NCBI GenBank assembly: GCA_947652605.1 | Contig: OX393579.1 | Span: 37,516,970 to 37,580,969, forward strand | Source: Elmis aenea | Taxonomy: Eukaryota > Arthropoda > Insecta > Coleoptera > Elmidae | DNA: 64,000 nucleotides | Direction of reading: 5' to 3' | In this document: in pieces, positions 1-11,420 of the stretch | Layout of the letters: every line of letters begins with the position of its first letter | Numbering within the stretch: position 1 is the first letter of the stretch | Position numbers and translations under genes: made by a program | Notes under the pieces: generated by a model | Databases searched by the model: none | Told to the model about the DNA's origin: nothing | The model's input: the letters and a program-made list of their open reading frames with translations, nothing else

Positions 1-500
1 TCGTATTGAAATATTACCTAACATAGTTGAAGTTAACCGTAGGGAATTCCTCAGATTACTTTCCCTGAAGTTTATTATTTGTTTCATATCCGCAGTTTGT
101 ACACAACATATTCCTCTGAGACGTATAAACAAATATTATCTTACATGAAACATACATGGTAAACTAATTTTAAAGTCCCTACTTTGTTTTTAACGCTGTT
201 ACGTGAAAATTAGTGTCGAAAACTTCAGGACGAAACAAAATTTAGTGATACAATAGGAGCACGTACAAAATATTTTTTAAGGAAAAAATGTAGGTGAAAA
301 CAATAGAGGCAAAAATATAACAGCATTTCCTGTAGTTGTAAATGTGAATTTGTTATTGCACATGCTTTGTACTCGTTACAACAGATTATTGTTTGAAAAT
401 TTATTTAACTGCTTTTTCAGTTGAATGCGGCCGTTTCCGTAATAAAATTGGTGTTTAATATTTTTAAATTACTGTATGATATGAATCTCTATGCTAGGAA
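1..500. other. AT-rich stretch, no gene seen
   Basis: No open frame with recognisable similarity, no paired repeat and no RNA gene is visible here. The last bases may already be very degraded LINE sequence continuing into the remnant that starts near 505. Confidence 0.5.
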
Positions 501-504
501 TTTC

Positions 505-2107
505 GTATAAAATTGTAAAATATTTTCAAGACAGTTACGTGAAAAAACAATGGAACATTCAAAGATGCTGTATGGGTAGTTCACACGGTGACTTTTAAAG
601 TCGCGATTTTAAAAGTCGCGACTTTAAAAGTCACCGTGTGAACTAAAAAGTCGCGACTTCGATTTGACAGTTCGACATTTAACGTAAACCTACCATATTT
701 TTATATTTTGACATAAAAGACAAATAAGTTAGGTTAACCTAACCTAATATACATTTGTTTGTCGTCGATTTCCAATTTATCATGTCCCCAATAGATGTTT
801 CAACGATTTTAGAACATTATCAACAAATAGCAACTTCAAAATAATTAGTTGCTCTACAATACTCGATGCTGCAATTACAAGAGCGGCCATTTTTATTTTA
901 AAGTCGCGACTTTTAATTTGGGTAGTTCACACGGTGACTTTTAAAGTCGCGATTTTAAAAGTCGCGACTTTTAAAATCGCGACTTTAAAAGTCACCGTGT
1001 GAACTACCCAGTACTTGTGTTTTATCCATTTGTCTAAAGCCTTTGATAGAGTGCCAAGGGAAAAAATCTGGAAGATATTGAAACGGAGAAGGATTGTTAA
1101 GCGCCATTAAGAGTTTATAAAGGAGTAGTAGAAATTATGTGCGAACCCATAACAGCAGTTCCCAGGAATTTATAACAACAGTGAGAATAAGACATGAAGG
1201 CACTTTAAGTCCAATGCTTTTTATAAGTCTTATGGATAAAACAATTAAGGAATGGAAACAAAACACAAAGAAAACTGGGGTTGGAATAAACTGAATCAAT
1301 ATCTCCAACAGAACTAGGTTTTACAGATAATGTGGTGCAAATACATAGCTAAAAGCGAAAACGACTTGCAACTCAATCTAGGTGTACGGGCAAACGGGTA
1401 AACACATTAAGTAGATATAATATGAGTATTAATATGACAAAGACAGAAGTTATGGTTATAGCGAAAAATCATGTAACAGTTACAATTATTCTAGGCTAAG
1501 AAAGAATAGAGCAAATTTTAAATATTTAGGAACAATGATTGCAGAGAACTGTAATTTGGAAGAAGATCTGAATAATAAAATAGTTGCAGCAAAAAATTTT
1601 ACTACTCCACTAATAAATGTTAGATAAGTAAGAAGGAGATATCAAAAGAAACGAAGACGCGAGTTTTTAATGCAGTGTACGTACCCATTGGACACTAACA
1701 CAAAAACGAAAACAAAGGATACAGACAAAGCAAATGAGATTTTTGAGAAGAATAGAGGGATGTAGACTAATCGATAAAATCAGTAACGAAAAAATCCGAA
1801 ATAACCTAGGAGTAATAAATATTAAGAAAAAAACTAATCAGTTAAGATGGCTTAGACATCTACTACACATGTCAGAAAGAAGATACGCGAAAATAGAATG
1901 AAAAATGATGGAGGGAAAAAGAAATAGAGGAAGACCAGGAATAAAATGGGAAAAAGAAGTATGGTAGAGACTAAAAGAAAAAGGTCCGCTGGAGAGAAAT
2001 GTCACAAATAGCTAACAATAGGCAGGAGTAAAGAAACTTAATCCAGAAAAAAAGCATACCTTGACACCGAAGGTATAGGACGAACAGAATAAGAAGAGGA
2101 GAAGAAG
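505..2107 (+). pseudogene. LINE (non-LTR retrotransposon) reverse-transcriptase remnant
   Basis: Decayed LINE reverse transcriptase, readable across several frames. The piece before 572 gives RQLREKTMEHSKML. It continues after a MITE insertion at 1014 with LCFIHLSKAFDRVPREKIW, the RT block containing the first catalytic Asp. Further on are GTLSPMLF (about 1200-1225), a degraded FTDN in place of the usual Y/F-ADD (about 1320), KTEVMVIAK, NFKYLGTMI (about 1515-1540) and the C-terminal LRWLRHLLHM and RNRGRPGIKWEKE segments (1838-1950). It ends in a GAAGAGGAGAAGAAG-like tail, as many insect LINEs do. Many stops and frameshifts make it non-functional. The clade is not assigned. Endonuclease and ORF1 are absent, so it is 5'-truncated. 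Confidence 0.85.
573..1010. mobile_element. Palindromic MITE inserted in the LINE
   Basis: The ends are inverted copies identical for about 54 bp, starting TGGGTAGTTCACACGGTGAC. Each end is itself a palindrome: 578-644 has 29-bp perfect arms around a 9-base loop, and 919-1010 is a 92-bp perfect palindrome. GTA lies immediately outside both ends (570-572 and 1011-1013). Removing the element plus one GTA restores a continuous LINE frame (MLYLCFI), which supports a 3-bp target duplication. No coding capacity. The interior includes a TTAGGTTAACCTAACCTAA stretch near 728. Confidence 0.8.
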
Positions 2108-2109
2108 TA

Positions 2110-2290
2110 ATTTGTAAAAGTAAGGTTTATTTTTGGATTCTTACTGTGTAATAACCTAATAACTGCTCTAGACCTGTGTATTACCTAAATCAACGTATGC
2201 GCGTCCAAAAACCGTATAACGACGATCGCGAGTTATAATTCAACACATTAAAGATAGGAGTATGTGTTATATACAGAGTGATTAGTAATA
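2110..2290 (+). repeat. Fragment of dispersed repeat R
   Basis: The segment with TTACTGTGTAATAACCTAAT and GCTCTAGACCTGTGTATTAC is homologous to parts of 54150-54717 (same strand) and 45885-46530 (opposite strand). This copy is short and follows the LINE tail directly. No coding function recognised. Confidence 0.6.
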
Positions 2291-2628
2291 ATATGCATCT
2301 CTACCATCAACGATTCGTTAATTTTATTTGTACAGTGTTAGATATCTATAAAAAGTAAAACCTCTCTTACTCGAGCCTAAAGGTGGGTTTATAAAAAATC
2401 GAGTTACAGAGGATAATCGACTTTGGGAGGTTTTGTAAAATATGCCCGCTTCAAATAATTTATGTTTATATGACTTCGTAGGGTTAAAATCACATTTAAA
2501 AACTCATTGACATCCCTCATAAAAAACTTTAAAAATTTAAAAATGTTTGCTGCAGTACAACGAATCAAAGTTTTCATGATTATAATTTTATACAGAAGAA
2601 AAGTAAAATTACATGAAGAATTTCATGT

Positions 2629-3045
2629 ACTTAATCAGTGGCAATACTTTCGTCAACGTTCGCAGAATCGTCCGTCAAACATCGAAAACTCAATTGATTT
2701 CGATTTGTGTATTTTTCTAACCATTCAATAAGTATATCCACACATTCGGAATTTCAAGAACTGTAGCGAAATTGTTAGCTTTGTTGAATAATCTAATCAC
2801 TTTTCGATAAATATCGCTGTTAGACTGTTACAAATGTTGTCACGGCACAATCCAATTTTGATCTTTTTTTCCGTGTAAATATGCTGGATTTGTCGCTACT
2901 TTTTCTTTAATTTCTACTCTATTTTTATATATTCCCGAAAGAGTATTGATTGGAATGCCTATTTCTTTTGCAACCTCACATATTTTCTTCGTTCTCAATC
3001 GCTTGCAATTTATCTTTGAAAGTTAAATACTCAATTTTTCTTTTT
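2629..3045 (-). pseudogene. pogo/Tigger-like transposase remnant (CENP-B-type HTH)
   Basis: On the minus strand from about 3040, a frame reads KIEYLTFKDKLQAIENEENM. After a stop and frame change near 2980 it continues EVAKEIGIPINTLSGIYKN. This matches the CENP-B N-terminal helix-turn-helix pattern (lsl-K--vI-----eVAkefgvp-sTLs-i-kn) of pogo/Tigger transposases. Downstream, after stops, VDILIEWLEKYTNRNQ and CLTDDSANVDES resemble the acidic C-terminal tail of the same proteins. The DDE core expected between them is missing, so this appears to be an internally deleted, non-autonomous copy. Inverted CATCCCTCAT-type motifs at about 2510 and 3060 may be its ends, but this is uncertain. Family assignment rests on motif recall only. 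Confidence 0.5.
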
Positions 3046-3535
3046 TAATTATTTATTTTAATGAGGGATGATAAGAAACACCGCAATACATTTTTGTTTG
3101 TTTATCAATTGTTTATATTTTAGCTGGCGAACTTGAATTGTAAATATTCTTGAATTATAATAGATATTTTTTATACTTGTTTTAATGTCTTAATACTTAT
3201 AAAATTACAAGGTGTTACCTGTTCATTTAGCGAATTTAAATTGAATTGATTTTTAGAAAATTAAATTAAAGTCAATCCCATATAATCCAGAGTGCGTAAA
3301 TATTTTTGTGCAGTTAGAGTGAAGGATTAAGGTAGGGTAAAGGGTAAAGCTTAATAATTTTATTAGAATTTTTACAGTTTGTGTGGCCGTTTTTAACGGA
3401 CGCTTTCTATAGTCGAGTAAGTGAGGTAAATCGAGTTACAGATGTATCGAGTACTCGAGGTTTCATTTCTTTGTATGTGAAGGGTGAACCAACGAATTGG
3501 AAGATTTAAAATTTTAAATATTGATTACTGATATA

Positions 3536-5138
3536 CAAGGTGGTCCACATAGAAGATCCACTATCGGGATCTCGTAAACGGTAAGAGCTACAAAAAAGTT
3601 TAAATTAGACAAATTGTTTCATTTTCGGAGACCTATTCAATGATGCTTTAATGTTTTTAAAAATTTCCATGCCACGCTAGATAATACACAAAAATTAAAA
3701 TGGGAATTATTTTAAAAATCGTTTATAACTTGGTTATACTTGATAAAACAAAAATATTTTTGGGGAAAAAGTTGTACATTTTAAAAAAATGAAAACAATC
3801 ATTTGTTTCAATGTTGTTTAAATTCTTAGATAAATTACAAACTTGCATTTTTTTAAATGGAAACCATAGTTGACTATGACATAAAAAAACACTTTTTTCT
3901 CTCTTTTCAATAATGTAAGGTTTTATATATTTATTTTGATATTCAGGCTCAAAACAAACAAAGTTTATCAAAAATTCCCTACAAAGCTTAGGAGTGCCAT
4001 GAAACAAAAGACAATTTAGTTTTGTCATTTAATCATTAATTCAAAAATAAACCAAAATTTATTAGTTTTGAAAAAGCACTTTTCGTCTACCTAATGATTA
4101 TGTTACAGCTTTTTTATTTACTAGACTATTTAAATCAAAATACTTATACAATAAAAACAATACAAAAGTCAAATTTTAAGTATTACAAAATTACTTTTAT
4201 CATTAATTTATTTTGCGCATTTGTTCAACAAATTACAAAAATAACATGAAATTTGTAATTTTTTAAATAAAATATTTAATTAGAACACAATCTAACTCTT
4301 TTAATAATACTTACTTTTGTTATAATCTTTAAATATTGTGTTTTAATTAAATATGTATTTGATTTAAAAAATTGCAAATTTCATGTATTTTTGTTATTCG
4401 TTGAATAAATGCGTAAAATAAATTGGTTGTAAAAATAATTTTGTAATACTTAATAATAATAAGTCGACTTCTGTATTGTTTTTATTGTATAAGTATGTAT
4501 ATTGATTAAGCAAGTTTAGTAAATAAAAAAAGCTGTCATTAAACGAAAAGCTGCATTTTAAAAATTAATACATTTTGGTTTATGTTTGATTCAATGTTTT
4601 GCTTTTACATTAGTTAAAATTTGCGTTAAATGACAAAACTAAATTTTCTTTTGTTTCATTGTATTCTTTAGCTTAATAGGGAATTTTTGATGATTTTTAT
4701 TTGTTTTGAGCTTAAATATCAAAATAAATATATGAAATCTTATATTATTGAAAAGAGGAAAAACATTTTTTTTTTATGAGGTCATAGCCAACTATGGATT
4801 CCATTTAGAAAAATGTAAGTTTGTAATTTATCTAAGAATTTAAACAATATTGAAAAACATGAATGTTTTCATTTTACAGTGCGTGTAAAAAAATCTACAA
4901 CTTTTTCCCCAAAAATATTTTTGTATCATCAAGTATAACCGAGTTATTGGTGTTTAAAATAAATGCTTATTTTGATTTTTGTTTATTATCTAGCGTGCCA
5001 TGGAAAATTTTTGAAACATCAAAGCATCATTGAATAAATATGTTTCAGATAGGGTAACAATTTGTCTAATTTAAACTTCTTTGTAGCTCATACCGTTTAC
5101 GAGATCCCAATAGTGGCCCTTCTATGTGGACCACCCTG
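3536..5138. mobile_element. Long fold-back TIR element (CAGGGTGGTCC family)
   Basis: The terminus CAAGGTGGTCCACATAGAAG (3536) is matched by CAGGGTGGTCCACATAGAAG on the opposite strand at 5138, with TA on both outer sides (3534-3535, 5139-5140). The inverted repeat continues through nearly the whole element to a centre near 4310-4330. Examples are the pairs at 3750/4900, 3867/4785, 3910/4740 and 4140/4480. A box with half-sites GGGATCTC and GGTAAGAGCTAC starts 30 bases inside the left end and is repeated at the right end. Open frames in it are palindrome artefacts. The non-autonomous Tc1/mariner-like label is inferred from the TA duplication. Confidence 0.8.
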
Positions 5139-5140
5139 TA

Positions 5141-6440
5141 TATGTCTGAGCGAATTTTTTTTTAAAGCAACAATTAAACATATTCAATAGCATTTGAGTT
5201 TATGTTAATATTATTAGGTTTTAAAGACAACATTCCCAAGGTGACTTTTATTTCTTTTCATATCTTGGTCTTAGGTCGCCCATCACACGGTGCAACATGT
5301 CTTTAGGAATTTGAAACATTTGGCTGGGAATTTTAGTTTACGTAACCGTAAACAAGTAGACTATGAGGTAAGAATTTATACGAAAAATAACAAAAATCGT
5401 ATTCGTGGATATCGTTATAATACGTATAAAAAGTTTAACTTGCAAAGCCTTTGTTATTTGTCACACTTTCTGTGGGCTTTTTCAAAGCATGTGATGTGCG
5501 TTAATAGGCTATGAGTCACCTGACGCTGCTATGAAGTCCTTACGGTGTATTTTGATATTATTGTACTAAACCACGCTAAAATAAACGAAGTGCGACACTG
5601 AAACAAAAAAGAATCCAGTAGGCATTTATTACACCGATTTCAGCTTGAACAATTTCCTGCCGAGCTTCCTAACTACACGTTCTAGCTAGACTCTAGAAAA
5701 CGTTCAAAGATGTAATTAGTTACACACAGTTACGACTCGCTTCGCCTACAAACTACCTCCAAAACGAACGAATTAAACAATAACTTTTCCGACTAAAATG
5801 TTGTTACATTTAAATTCTTTAGTTACTTTCATAATAAAAAAATTGATTTCATTCGGAACTTTTTAAATTAAAAAAATAAAAATGTTGAAAAACAATTAGT
5901 TTTATTATTTTTTAGAGTATTAAACATATTTGTCTCAGATGATTTTCCTATTTCATGCACGTATTTCCGCAAATATTATCTTCGAAATATCGTTGCTTTA
6001 TTCGTTTGGAATTTCAGAAATTTTATCGTATTTTAGTTTAGATTTATCGTTTCCGCACGATTACATGGACTCGCCTGGGTAAATTTTTCATGCTTTTGAC
6101 TGCAACAGTTATCCGTATGCACATATACGTTGCACAGCTTATCCTTTGCATTTCAATTTTTTTTGTTTAGTTTGCTTTGTAACATTGTCAATTGTTACGT
6201 TATACGAACAAAACATTTGTGTTAGAGGCTTTAAATGTACCTACAAGGTTATCAGTCATATGAAAAAAGTAAGTAATCATAGTTGAGTCCGGTTGTGCAA
6301 AGGTCGGTTGAATTTAACAGCCGTCAAACATCTTTAGGACTATTTCTTTCGCATGGTAATAAATGTTTTACTGATTAACATTTAGTTTTGCCTGTTTGAA
6401 TCTTTCGCGTAGCGCAGACCAACAAGCCAAAAGGATGCAG
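5141..6440. other. Unannotated AT-rich stretch
   Basis: No protein-like frame, paired terminal repeat or RNA gene recognised. Short open frames here match nothing I know. Confidence 0.5.
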
Positions 6441-7775
6441 GACAAAATCCTGACCTATGATCCCGACAGCCAACTTCCGCACGGTCAACTTACCGACAAA
6501 CTATTTTTTCGACAGTCTAACTTCCCGACAATTAGGATTGTCGACAGTCTAGCCTCCCGACAGACTAAGATCCCAAAAAAATTAAATGTAGTAGTTTGGT
6601 AGACAATTTGCGAACTATCTAATTTGTTGTTGTCCTGGAACATTATCAAACCGTTGGTAACTTAGGTGAGGTTAAGTTAGGTTAGTTCAGGTCAGGTCAG
6701 GTTAGATAAGCTTAAGTTAGGTCAGGTTATGTAACACTTATATGCTCTTGTAATAAAAACAAATAAAATGTTGTTATAATATTTTATTTAGGTATACCGG
6801 GTGATTCAGTTTAACTGCGCACTCCTATAACTTTTTAGTTATTGAAAATAACCCCAACAAACCTTATATTTTTAAAAACGGAGACAAATTCTCTAGTAAG
6901 TGACGTATGTCAAATTTGCGATAGACAACTGTTTTTTTTTTAAATTACAAAGTAGGTATACATTTTGTTCTTGATTTGGATAGAGAAAATAATTCTGAAT
7001 CCGAACATGTGTTAAAAAAGTATGCACACATAAGAAAATTTTCAAGAAAAATCAGTTCAAAGTTTATTAACGAGCGTGTAAGTCTAATTTTTTTATGTCA
7101 ACACTTATTATTTGTTTTTATTTTTATGAATAATTAATTTTTAATACATTTCCGTTAATAGTTATAGTATAATTTTTAAGATTTGATTGTTTTTTGTTAT
7201 GTTAAATAGACTGGTTGCAATAATTTGGTAAATGAAATTTAAACTGATTTTTCTCGAAAATTTTCTTATGTATGCATACTTTTTTAATACATGGTTGGCT
7301 TCGGAATTAAATTCTCTATCCGATCAACAAAAAACTGTATACTTTGTAATTAAAAAAAAAAAAAACAGTTGCCTATCGTGGATTTGACATACGTCATCGT
7401 AGAGATAACAAACGCACATCACTTAACAGAGAATTTGTCGCCGTTTCCAAAAATATAAGGTTTGTTGGGGTTATTTAAAATAATTAAAAAGTTATAGGGG
7501 TGCGACATTTAAACTGAATCACCCGGTATATTGTAGAACGCAGATCTCATATGTTCTTGTAATGGACAAAATAAACGAAATTTTGTTCAAATTTTTTTTT
7601 GTCCAACATAAAAAAAATTGGATAAAACATTTAATTTTTTCGGAAGTTGGTCTATCGGGAAGTTGGTTTTCGAGAAATTTGACTCTCGGGAAATCATTAT
7701 GTCGAGAAGTTGGTCGTCGGGAAGCTGACCGTCAGTCAGGAAGTTGTTTGTCGTGAATATGACCTACAAACAATC
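6440..7775. mobile_element. Fold-back-like element with inverted minisatellite arms
   Basis: The right arm (about 7635-7765) is a degenerate tandem array of 15-16-bp units with core TCGGGAAGTTGGT: at least eight units, each starting TCG or near it. The left arm (about 6447-6580) carries the same units in inverted orientation. The inner edges also match as inverted repeats (AAAAAATTAAATGT). The interior has TTAGGT-like repeats (6665-6730), a CCGGGTGATT element (6797-7526), and a direct repeat flanking that element (6734-6776 and 7548-7590). Exact outer ends and target duplication were not determined. Superfamily unknown. Confidence 0.6.
6797..7526. mobile_element. CCGGGTGATTCAG TIR element, copy 1
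   Basis: The left end CCGGGTGATTCAGTTTAACT is inverted at 7526, and TA flanks both ends. The arms extend about 180 bp, with AACCCCAACAAACCTTATAT and GACGTATGTCAAAT present inverted on the far side. No coding sequence. It is the same family as 21290-22035, and its ends resemble those of 53975-58217. Confidence 0.8.
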
Positions 7776-8789
7776 TAAAACTAGCGTTTTTATTAACCTA
7801 ATTTTTAATTATTTTTATTATTGTGCAAGGTTCTGTTAAGAGACAAGAATGACTATTAAAAATTTTAATAATTGGTTTATAGCTGCTGAAAATTTATTTA
7901 TTAAAACTTTTAAAAACACTTGTTAGGCAAGGTAAACGAATATGCTTATCCAATGACAGCTGCAGATGGTCTACCACTTAATACGAGATCTCTTCCTTAA
8001 TGTAGTACAGATTCGGTTAAATAAGCAAAAGGTTACATACTCGTACAATGAAGCTTGATATGTTGCGATATTAAAAGGTTAAAAAAAAGTGTAGTTAACT
8101 TGATAAAAATAATGAAATTTTGCAATTTTAAAATTTTATTCAATTTCTTTTCTAGTTTTAAAAATAAAACTGAAGTTTTGAACATTTTAATAATATCAAA
8201 TGCCACATAGACGGGAAATATCGGGTTTATTGTGGCACACTTATTTAAGAAGACATAGCAGTCAACTTTTGATTTTTTTATGGATGCCATACTAGATATT
8301 TATTTAATTAATCGCATTTTTTTTTGTATTTCCAAATTCCAAAAATATCCTTACAAAATAAGTTCCTCAACAAATTTTAAAAGCAAACGTATTTATGTAC
8401 ATAATGTCGTACTTGTAAAAGTTTATGCAGAATTACGCATTGTGTTATATCACATTGATCTAGATTTTCAGAAGAACTGATGGAGACAAATGTGCAATGC
8501 AAGATGTGCACAATCAGTAGCAAACTATGTACAACAATATTTCCAACCTTATAAATAGTCCACTCACGATTGTGTGCATGAGCTAACTAAGAAGTATAAC
8601 AGGCAATATGGCTATAAACTTTATAAAAACATTTTATATTCTTGAAAACCAGAGGTCAAAGCTAGACTAGAGAGTACTTAAATAAAAATGCTCGTTGTTA
8701 ACTAACGAAAGCGGGCACAATGTAACTTGACGACACGATTGTCACGCACTCGGTAGGCACTTTAAATTTTTGTTGTATTCTAGTTAGAA
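7776..8789. other. Unannotated AT-rich stretch
   Basis: Nothing recognisable. The short open frames at 8033-8290 (minus) and 8280-8480 (plus) have AT-driven composition and no family match. Confidence 0.45.
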
Positions 8790-8925
8790 CAGGGGTTCTC
8801 GACCGTATGCTCGTGGGCACAAATTTGCTCGTGAAGTTATATGCAAACGCCCGCCGCAATTTATAAAAATAGAAAAAAATTAATATCTAATTAAAAATAT
8901 TATAATTTTAGGAATTATTAATATA

Positions 8926-10441
8926 CAGGGTTCTCGTTTTTCGCGGCTCACTATGGGGATCTCGTAAACGGTAAGAGTTACGACTTCGGTTAAATTGGGG
9001 CAAAGTTGTATATTCAGGTGCTTAATAATTTGACGCAAACAGAACTTATTTATCTTTTTTAGTTTTTGAGATATAGGGAAAAAAGTAAAAAAGTGGATTT
9101 TTGTTTTTTGCCCGTAACTTTTTCATTTGATGTCGAATTTCATTTCTGTAAAAACTTTTTCATGGCCACTTTTTGCAAGGAATCAGAATCCCCAATTATA
9201 TTTTCCATGCGACGTTTCGTTTTTTTAAAACCATCATCAGGTCAATTTTCTCTTATGGACGCTATTTCTGATTTTAACGCCAGTTTGTAGAGAATTTTAT
9301 TCTGAATTCGAAAATGTATAACACTTGACACTTTTTTGAAACCACTGTTTATAAAAATGGCTAAAACATTTATTTTATTTAAAACAAATCCTAATCGGCA
9401 TGGTAAATAATTTTCTTTGTCCCTTTTTTCTTGGAAGCAGGTAATGCACGGTCACCCAACCAAGAACAAACTTAACTTGTCAAACGAATGCATTGGTTAC
9501 ATCTTTAACGAGTTATGCCCTTTATCTGCATTAATGGCTTCTAATAGGTAAACAGATTTTTGGACGTTTTTTAAAAAGTATGAAAACTTATATTTGGTTA
9601 CGAAAATTTTGTTGCACATTTTTATATGCCAAATAAGGGATTAAATGTATTAGTGTATTTTACCTGCTTTTGTTAATGAAATGTCAATTTTATTTCATTC
9701 AAAATGTTTATTGTTTAATTAAGCTTTTTCTTTAGCACCATGAATCAGATCAGGTGACCATGTTTTTTGACATCTAAAAAAAAAATATAAAAGCGCGTGA
9801 AACGTCAAAACGGCTTGTATTTGGTCTAAACTGTAGTTATTGCATAATATATTTCGTCATCATTGTTCAAATCGTTAATATGTATACAAATGAAGAAAAA
9901 CGAGATATGGTTAAAATATTTTATGGTAATCATCACAATGCACACTTAGCATTAAGGAATTATGAGGCGACCTATCCAGAAAGACGACAGCCTCATAGAA
10001 CATATTTTAAAAGGCTGGATCAAAACTTAATGGAGTACGGTTCTTTTAGTATACCGAGAAAAGCGTATGGAGATTGAATTGGTGATGAAATAAAGGATGA
10101 TGTGTTAAAATAAGAAAAAATTGACCTGATTATGGTTTTAAAAAAACGAAACGTCGCATGGAAAATATAATTGGGGATTCTGATTCCTTGCAAAAAGTGG
10201 CCCTGAAAAAGGGTTTACAGAAATGAAATTCGACATCAAATGAAAAAGTTACGAGCAAAAAAACAAAAATCCACTTTTTTACTTTTTTCCCTATATCTCA
10301 AAAACTAAAAAAGATAAATAAGTTCTGTTTGCGTCAAATTATTAAGCACCTGAATATACAACTTTGCCCCAATTTAACCGAAGTCGTAACTCTTACCGTT
10401 TACGAGATCCCCATAGTGAGCCGCGAAAAACGAGAACCCTG
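8926..10441. mobile_element. Long-TIR element carrying a DUF4817 gene fragment
   Basis: The left end CAGGGTTCTCGTTTTTCGCG is exactly inverted at 10441, with TA on both sides (8924-8925, 10442-10443). The terminal inverted repeats run about 330 bp and are very similar. A box with half-sites GGGATCTC and GGTAAGAGTTAC starts 30 bases inside each end, the same offset as in several other elements here. Between the arms lies one short coding region (9880-10077), so this is an internally deleted relative of an autonomous element. Confidence 0.85.
9880..10077 (+). CDS. DUF4817-type N-terminal domain of a transposase (truncated)
   Basis: A 65-residue protein beginning MYTNEEKRDMVKIFYGNHHN, with AHLALRNYEATYPERRQPHR following. 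It matches the pattern of the DUF4817 helix-turn-helix domain (MYTneEk-DMv-iyge---Na--A---Y---yP-R--Ps---F-rl---l-e-Gsf---pr). This domain commonly starts insect transposase-like proteins that continue into a DDE endonuclease with a WPPRSPDLTPLD motif. Here the frame stops with TGA right after the domain, and no catalytic part follows before the right TIR. The remaining protein could bind DNA but not cut it. Probably a deletion derivative. Confidence 0.7.
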   Translation: MYTNEEKRDMVKIFYGNHHNAHLALRNYEATYPERRQPHRTYFKRLDQNLMEYGSFSIPRKAYGD

Positions 10442-10984
10442 TATTTAGGTTTTTTATTAGGGTCACAATATTTTTTATGTAATTGATTTAGTTCGTTTGC
10501 GAAGTTTAAAAAACCGATTATTGTATTAAGAACACAAAAAGAAAGCTGATTTAATAAAAAGTCACTGACCAGTCTTTTTTTTTAAAAATTAGGGTTCAAA
10601 CCGTTTACGGTTGAACCGAAAATCGTCCTGTACAAACACAAAAAATAGTTTATATGATAAAGTAATTGTCCCATCACACTGATCCATTGAATAAATGCAT
10701 AACTTTAAGAAAACTCGATTTATACGTAAAAATGGTAAAACTATACTTTCAGGAAAAAAAAAAACAAAAATTCGTAAGGAAAAGATAAAATTATAATTCC
10801 TTGTTTTTACCTTTTATTTGTTCCAAAATAACCGCCGTCTACCTTCATAGCCTACTCGAAAATATTACGTTGCTCTAATAATTTACAATAAAATCGCAAT
10901 ATCTCTAAAAATATTAGTTTTAGGTACATATAATTAATGTATTTGAAAGACATTCAAATTTTCTACAAGACTATTTAAAAACAT

Positions 10985-11420
10985 GTAGGGTGTTGTATTT
11001 AAGAAAATAGAGTTATCGATGTTAAAAGTTTCACAAGTTTGACCAAGCGTAAAAAAACACCCTGTATAATATTTTTAAAATATGGCTTGCGCAAAGTGTT
11101 ACTTAATCTAATGTCAATCTAATTTTCAAACGAAATTCTACTGCCTTTGTGAAAAAAAAAATTGAAAGAGCTGTGTCGCTGACAATTTAAAATAAAATGT
11201 AAATTTTATGAAAACAGTTGACTTTGGACCCATATAATCTAATAAATTTTAAGAGCAATCCAAAAAGACAAATACATACAGGGTGTTCCCCTTAAAATTT
11301 CAGTTTGAGTCCGTTTTCGGTTGAACCGGAAGTGGTATTGCAAACTCAGTATTTTCATTCAATCTGGAAAAAATGAGTACGCTTAGATACCAAATTTCAT
11401 TGGAATATTTGCAATAGTAT
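10985..11420 (+). repeat. Dispersed repeat, copy 1 (also at 25985)
   Basis: The sequence from GTTGTATTTAAGAAAATAGA through GTCAATCTAATTTTCAAACG to the AACCGGAAGTGG region is matched in the same order at 25985-26310. The two copies are diverged and differ by indels. A CAGGGTGTTCC motif at about 11279 may be a further element end. Related CGGTTGAACCG fragments occur near 10600 and 24060. No coding function. Confidence 0.55.

Noticed and set aside
3723..4028. 101-residue minus-strand open frame
   Set aside because: Lies in an arm of the 3536-5138 inverted repeat; not kept in the other arm and no family features.
6665..6730. TTAGGT-rich stretch as telomere array
   Set aside because: Irregular, short and mixed with GTCAGG; sits inside a transposon.
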